Positions 63,131-64,000 of a DNA stretch of 64,000 nucleotides are shown one piece after another (positions within the stretch are counted from its first letter, which is position 1; each line of letters begins with the position of its first letter). The notes beneath the pieces were generated by a model. That model was not told the origin of the DNA, did no database searches, and worked only from the letters and a program-made list of their open reading frames with translations. The position numbers and the translations under genes were made by a program. Source of the DNA: Trypanosoma brucei gambiense DAL972 (Eukaryota; Euglenozoa; Kinetoplastea; Trypanosomatida; Trypanosomatidae); NCBI RefSeq assembly GCF_000210295.1, contig NC_026743.1:2604001-2668000 (forward strand), read 5' to 3'.

Positions 63131-64000
63131 ATGTTGCAGGGGGAAATGGCTTGCCACAGCAAGACCAACAACGTGAGAGGCAGCGACGATTCTAGTGGCA
63201 CCAACAAGTTGGACACTAGTCGTTCCCCTGAGGTGGATTTTGGCCCACCGCCGAAGTATGACGATATATTTCAGTTTATCGCTGAGCATGCTGGGCGGCT
63301 TCCACGAAATGCTTACACAGGCACATCCCCGTACGAATACACTGGATGTGACTATGCTCTCGTTCTATACGCCATAATGCCCAGCAAATGCATTGACCTT
63401 TCCCGTCTCTGCTGGTCCACAGCACCACTTTCTTCCCAGTTGGAGGGGAACCTTGTTGCTTTTTGTGAGGGTGCTCTTGGCTTGCAGCTGAGTGACGCTC
63501 CGGTCAGTTCTCTAACGCCACACAGTTTACGTACGTCTCCGTCTTGCATTATGCACCACATGAAGGTACAGCACTGGCTCTATAACTTATCACTGAGGTT
63601 CCCCCCTGACGAAGGCTTTGATGCGGCGACAATTCGCATGAAATATCGCCATGCGCAACTTGGTGAGCCACATCTAACGGCAAAGCAGTCAATGATTCCT
63701 GCGACTGCGTCATCTTCGCCCCTTCCCACTCCTGAGATGCACCTACTGCGGCCAAATGTGTCGGGGCAGCGGAACCCTCCTTATGCACACTGCCAGTCTT
63801 TATGGGAGTCGCCGTTACTCGAGGTTGAGGGTTTCGCGTCCACCCGTGGGGAGGTAGCGGCGCTGGCAGCTTCTTGTGTAGAAGATATTAAGTCTCAGGA
63901 GAGACCACCAAAAGGTTATGAAAGGCGCTGGAGGTCAGGCGTTCCGGATGCCGGAGGCCCCGTAGGTGCGGGAGGCAGAGCGAGAAACGTACGGCAAGAA
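63131..64000 (+). CDS. Unknown protein, cut by right window edge
   Basis: Open from an ATG at 63131 for 290 codons to the end of the window without a stop, in the direction of the polycistron. Family not recognised. A compact region at about 40-185 includes PPPKYDDIFQFIAEHAGR, YTGCDYALVLYAIMPSK, MKVQHWLYNLSLRFPPDEG and FDAATIRMKYRHAQL; the rest is Pro/Ser/Gly-rich and probably disordered. No signal peptide. A shorter start at residue 6 (MACHS) is possible. The upstream spacer (62838-63130, 293 bases) has a T-rich tract at 63010-63020 and a pyrimidine-rich stretch at about 63040-63110. Confidence 0.7.
   Translation, partial: MLQGEMACHSKTNNVRGSDDSSGTNKLDTSRSPEVDFGPPPKYDDIFQFIAEHAGRLPRNAYTGTSPYEYTGCDYALVLYAIMPSKCIDLSRLCWSTAPLSSQLEGNLVAFCEGALGLQLSDAPVSSLTPHSLRTSPSCIMHHMKVQHWLYNLSLRFPPDEGFDAATIRMKYRHAQLGEPHLTAKQSMIPATASSSPLPTPEMHLLRPNVSGQRNPPYAHCQSLWESPLLEVEGFASTRGEVAALAASCVEDIKSQERPPKGYERRWRSGVPDAGGPVGAGGRARNVRQE

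Noticed and set aside
1..64000. CRISPR array, bacterial operon or prophage signals
   Set aside because: No regularly spaced direct repeats and no Shine-Dalgarno-driven gene packing; all evidence points to a kinetoplastid nuclear genome.

Overview
The window is nuclear DNA of a kinetoplastid, most like an African trypanosome of the Trypanosoma brucei group (species is an inference). The signs are intronless genes packed head to tail on one strand over tens of kilobases, a single strand switch, polypyrimidine tracts followed by AG just upstream of start codons (spliced-leader trans-splicing acceptors), many T/A and G homopolymer tracts between genes, and kinetoplastid-type proteins (very short mitochondrial presequences, flagellar coiled-coil proteins).

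Layout. From 1 to about 36.76 kb all genes are on the minus strand; from about 41.8 kb to 64 kb all are on the plus strand. The roughly 5-kb gap (36,756-41,814) is a divergent strand-switch region, where RNA polymerase II polycistronic transcription is expected to start in both directions. It has no convincing gene. Starts were set at the first in-frame ATG, which shortens several open frames that also extend upstream through GTG/TTG codons.

Minus-strand cluster in transcription order (right to left): tandem-RRM protein; mS41-like mitoribosomal protein; CCDC40 axonemal ruler protein; unknown 428-aa protein; NKAP-like protein; two-TM Cys-rich protein with a YGQPPPPQQG-repeat tail; WDR4/Trm82-like tRNA m7G methyltransferase subunit; a doubtful 136-aa ORF; small FYVE-like zinc-finger protein with an N-myristoylation motif; an RtcB RNA ligase that is strikingly bacterial in type; ATG7 (autophagy E1); a large SF1 helicase/NFX1-type zinc-finger protein; an NFU iron-sulfur scaffold; an acidic-tailed unknown; a 1556-aa type I surface glycoprotein with three PA14-like repeats, a Cys-rich module and a TIG domain; a SMYD-like SET protein; and an HD-domain phosphohydrolase cut by the window edge.

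Plus-strand cluster (left to right): W-rich helical-repeat (PPR-like) protein; small unknown; IFT57; DRC8/EFCAB2-like protein; 1386-aa coiled-coil protein; small putative mitochondrial protein; divergent PP2A B55-like subunit; second small putative mitochondrial protein; TTC4/Cns1 co-chaperone; ribosomal protein L6; WDR70-like protein; and an unknown protein cut by the right edge.

As usual in kinetoplastids the polycistrons mix unrelated functions, but themes recur: flagellum (CCDC40, IFT57, DRC8), RNA metabolism (RtcB, WDR4, NKAP, RRM protein, helicase), mitochondrion (NFU, mS41, two small proteins, possibly RtcB) and proteostasis/autophagy (ATG7, TTC4). I found no CRISPR, tRNA, rRNA or intact mobile element. 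The items most worth follow-up are the bacterial-type RtcB with a mitochondrial-like N-terminus, the modular surface glycoprotein, the degenerate NFX1-type helicase, and the content of the strand-switch region.
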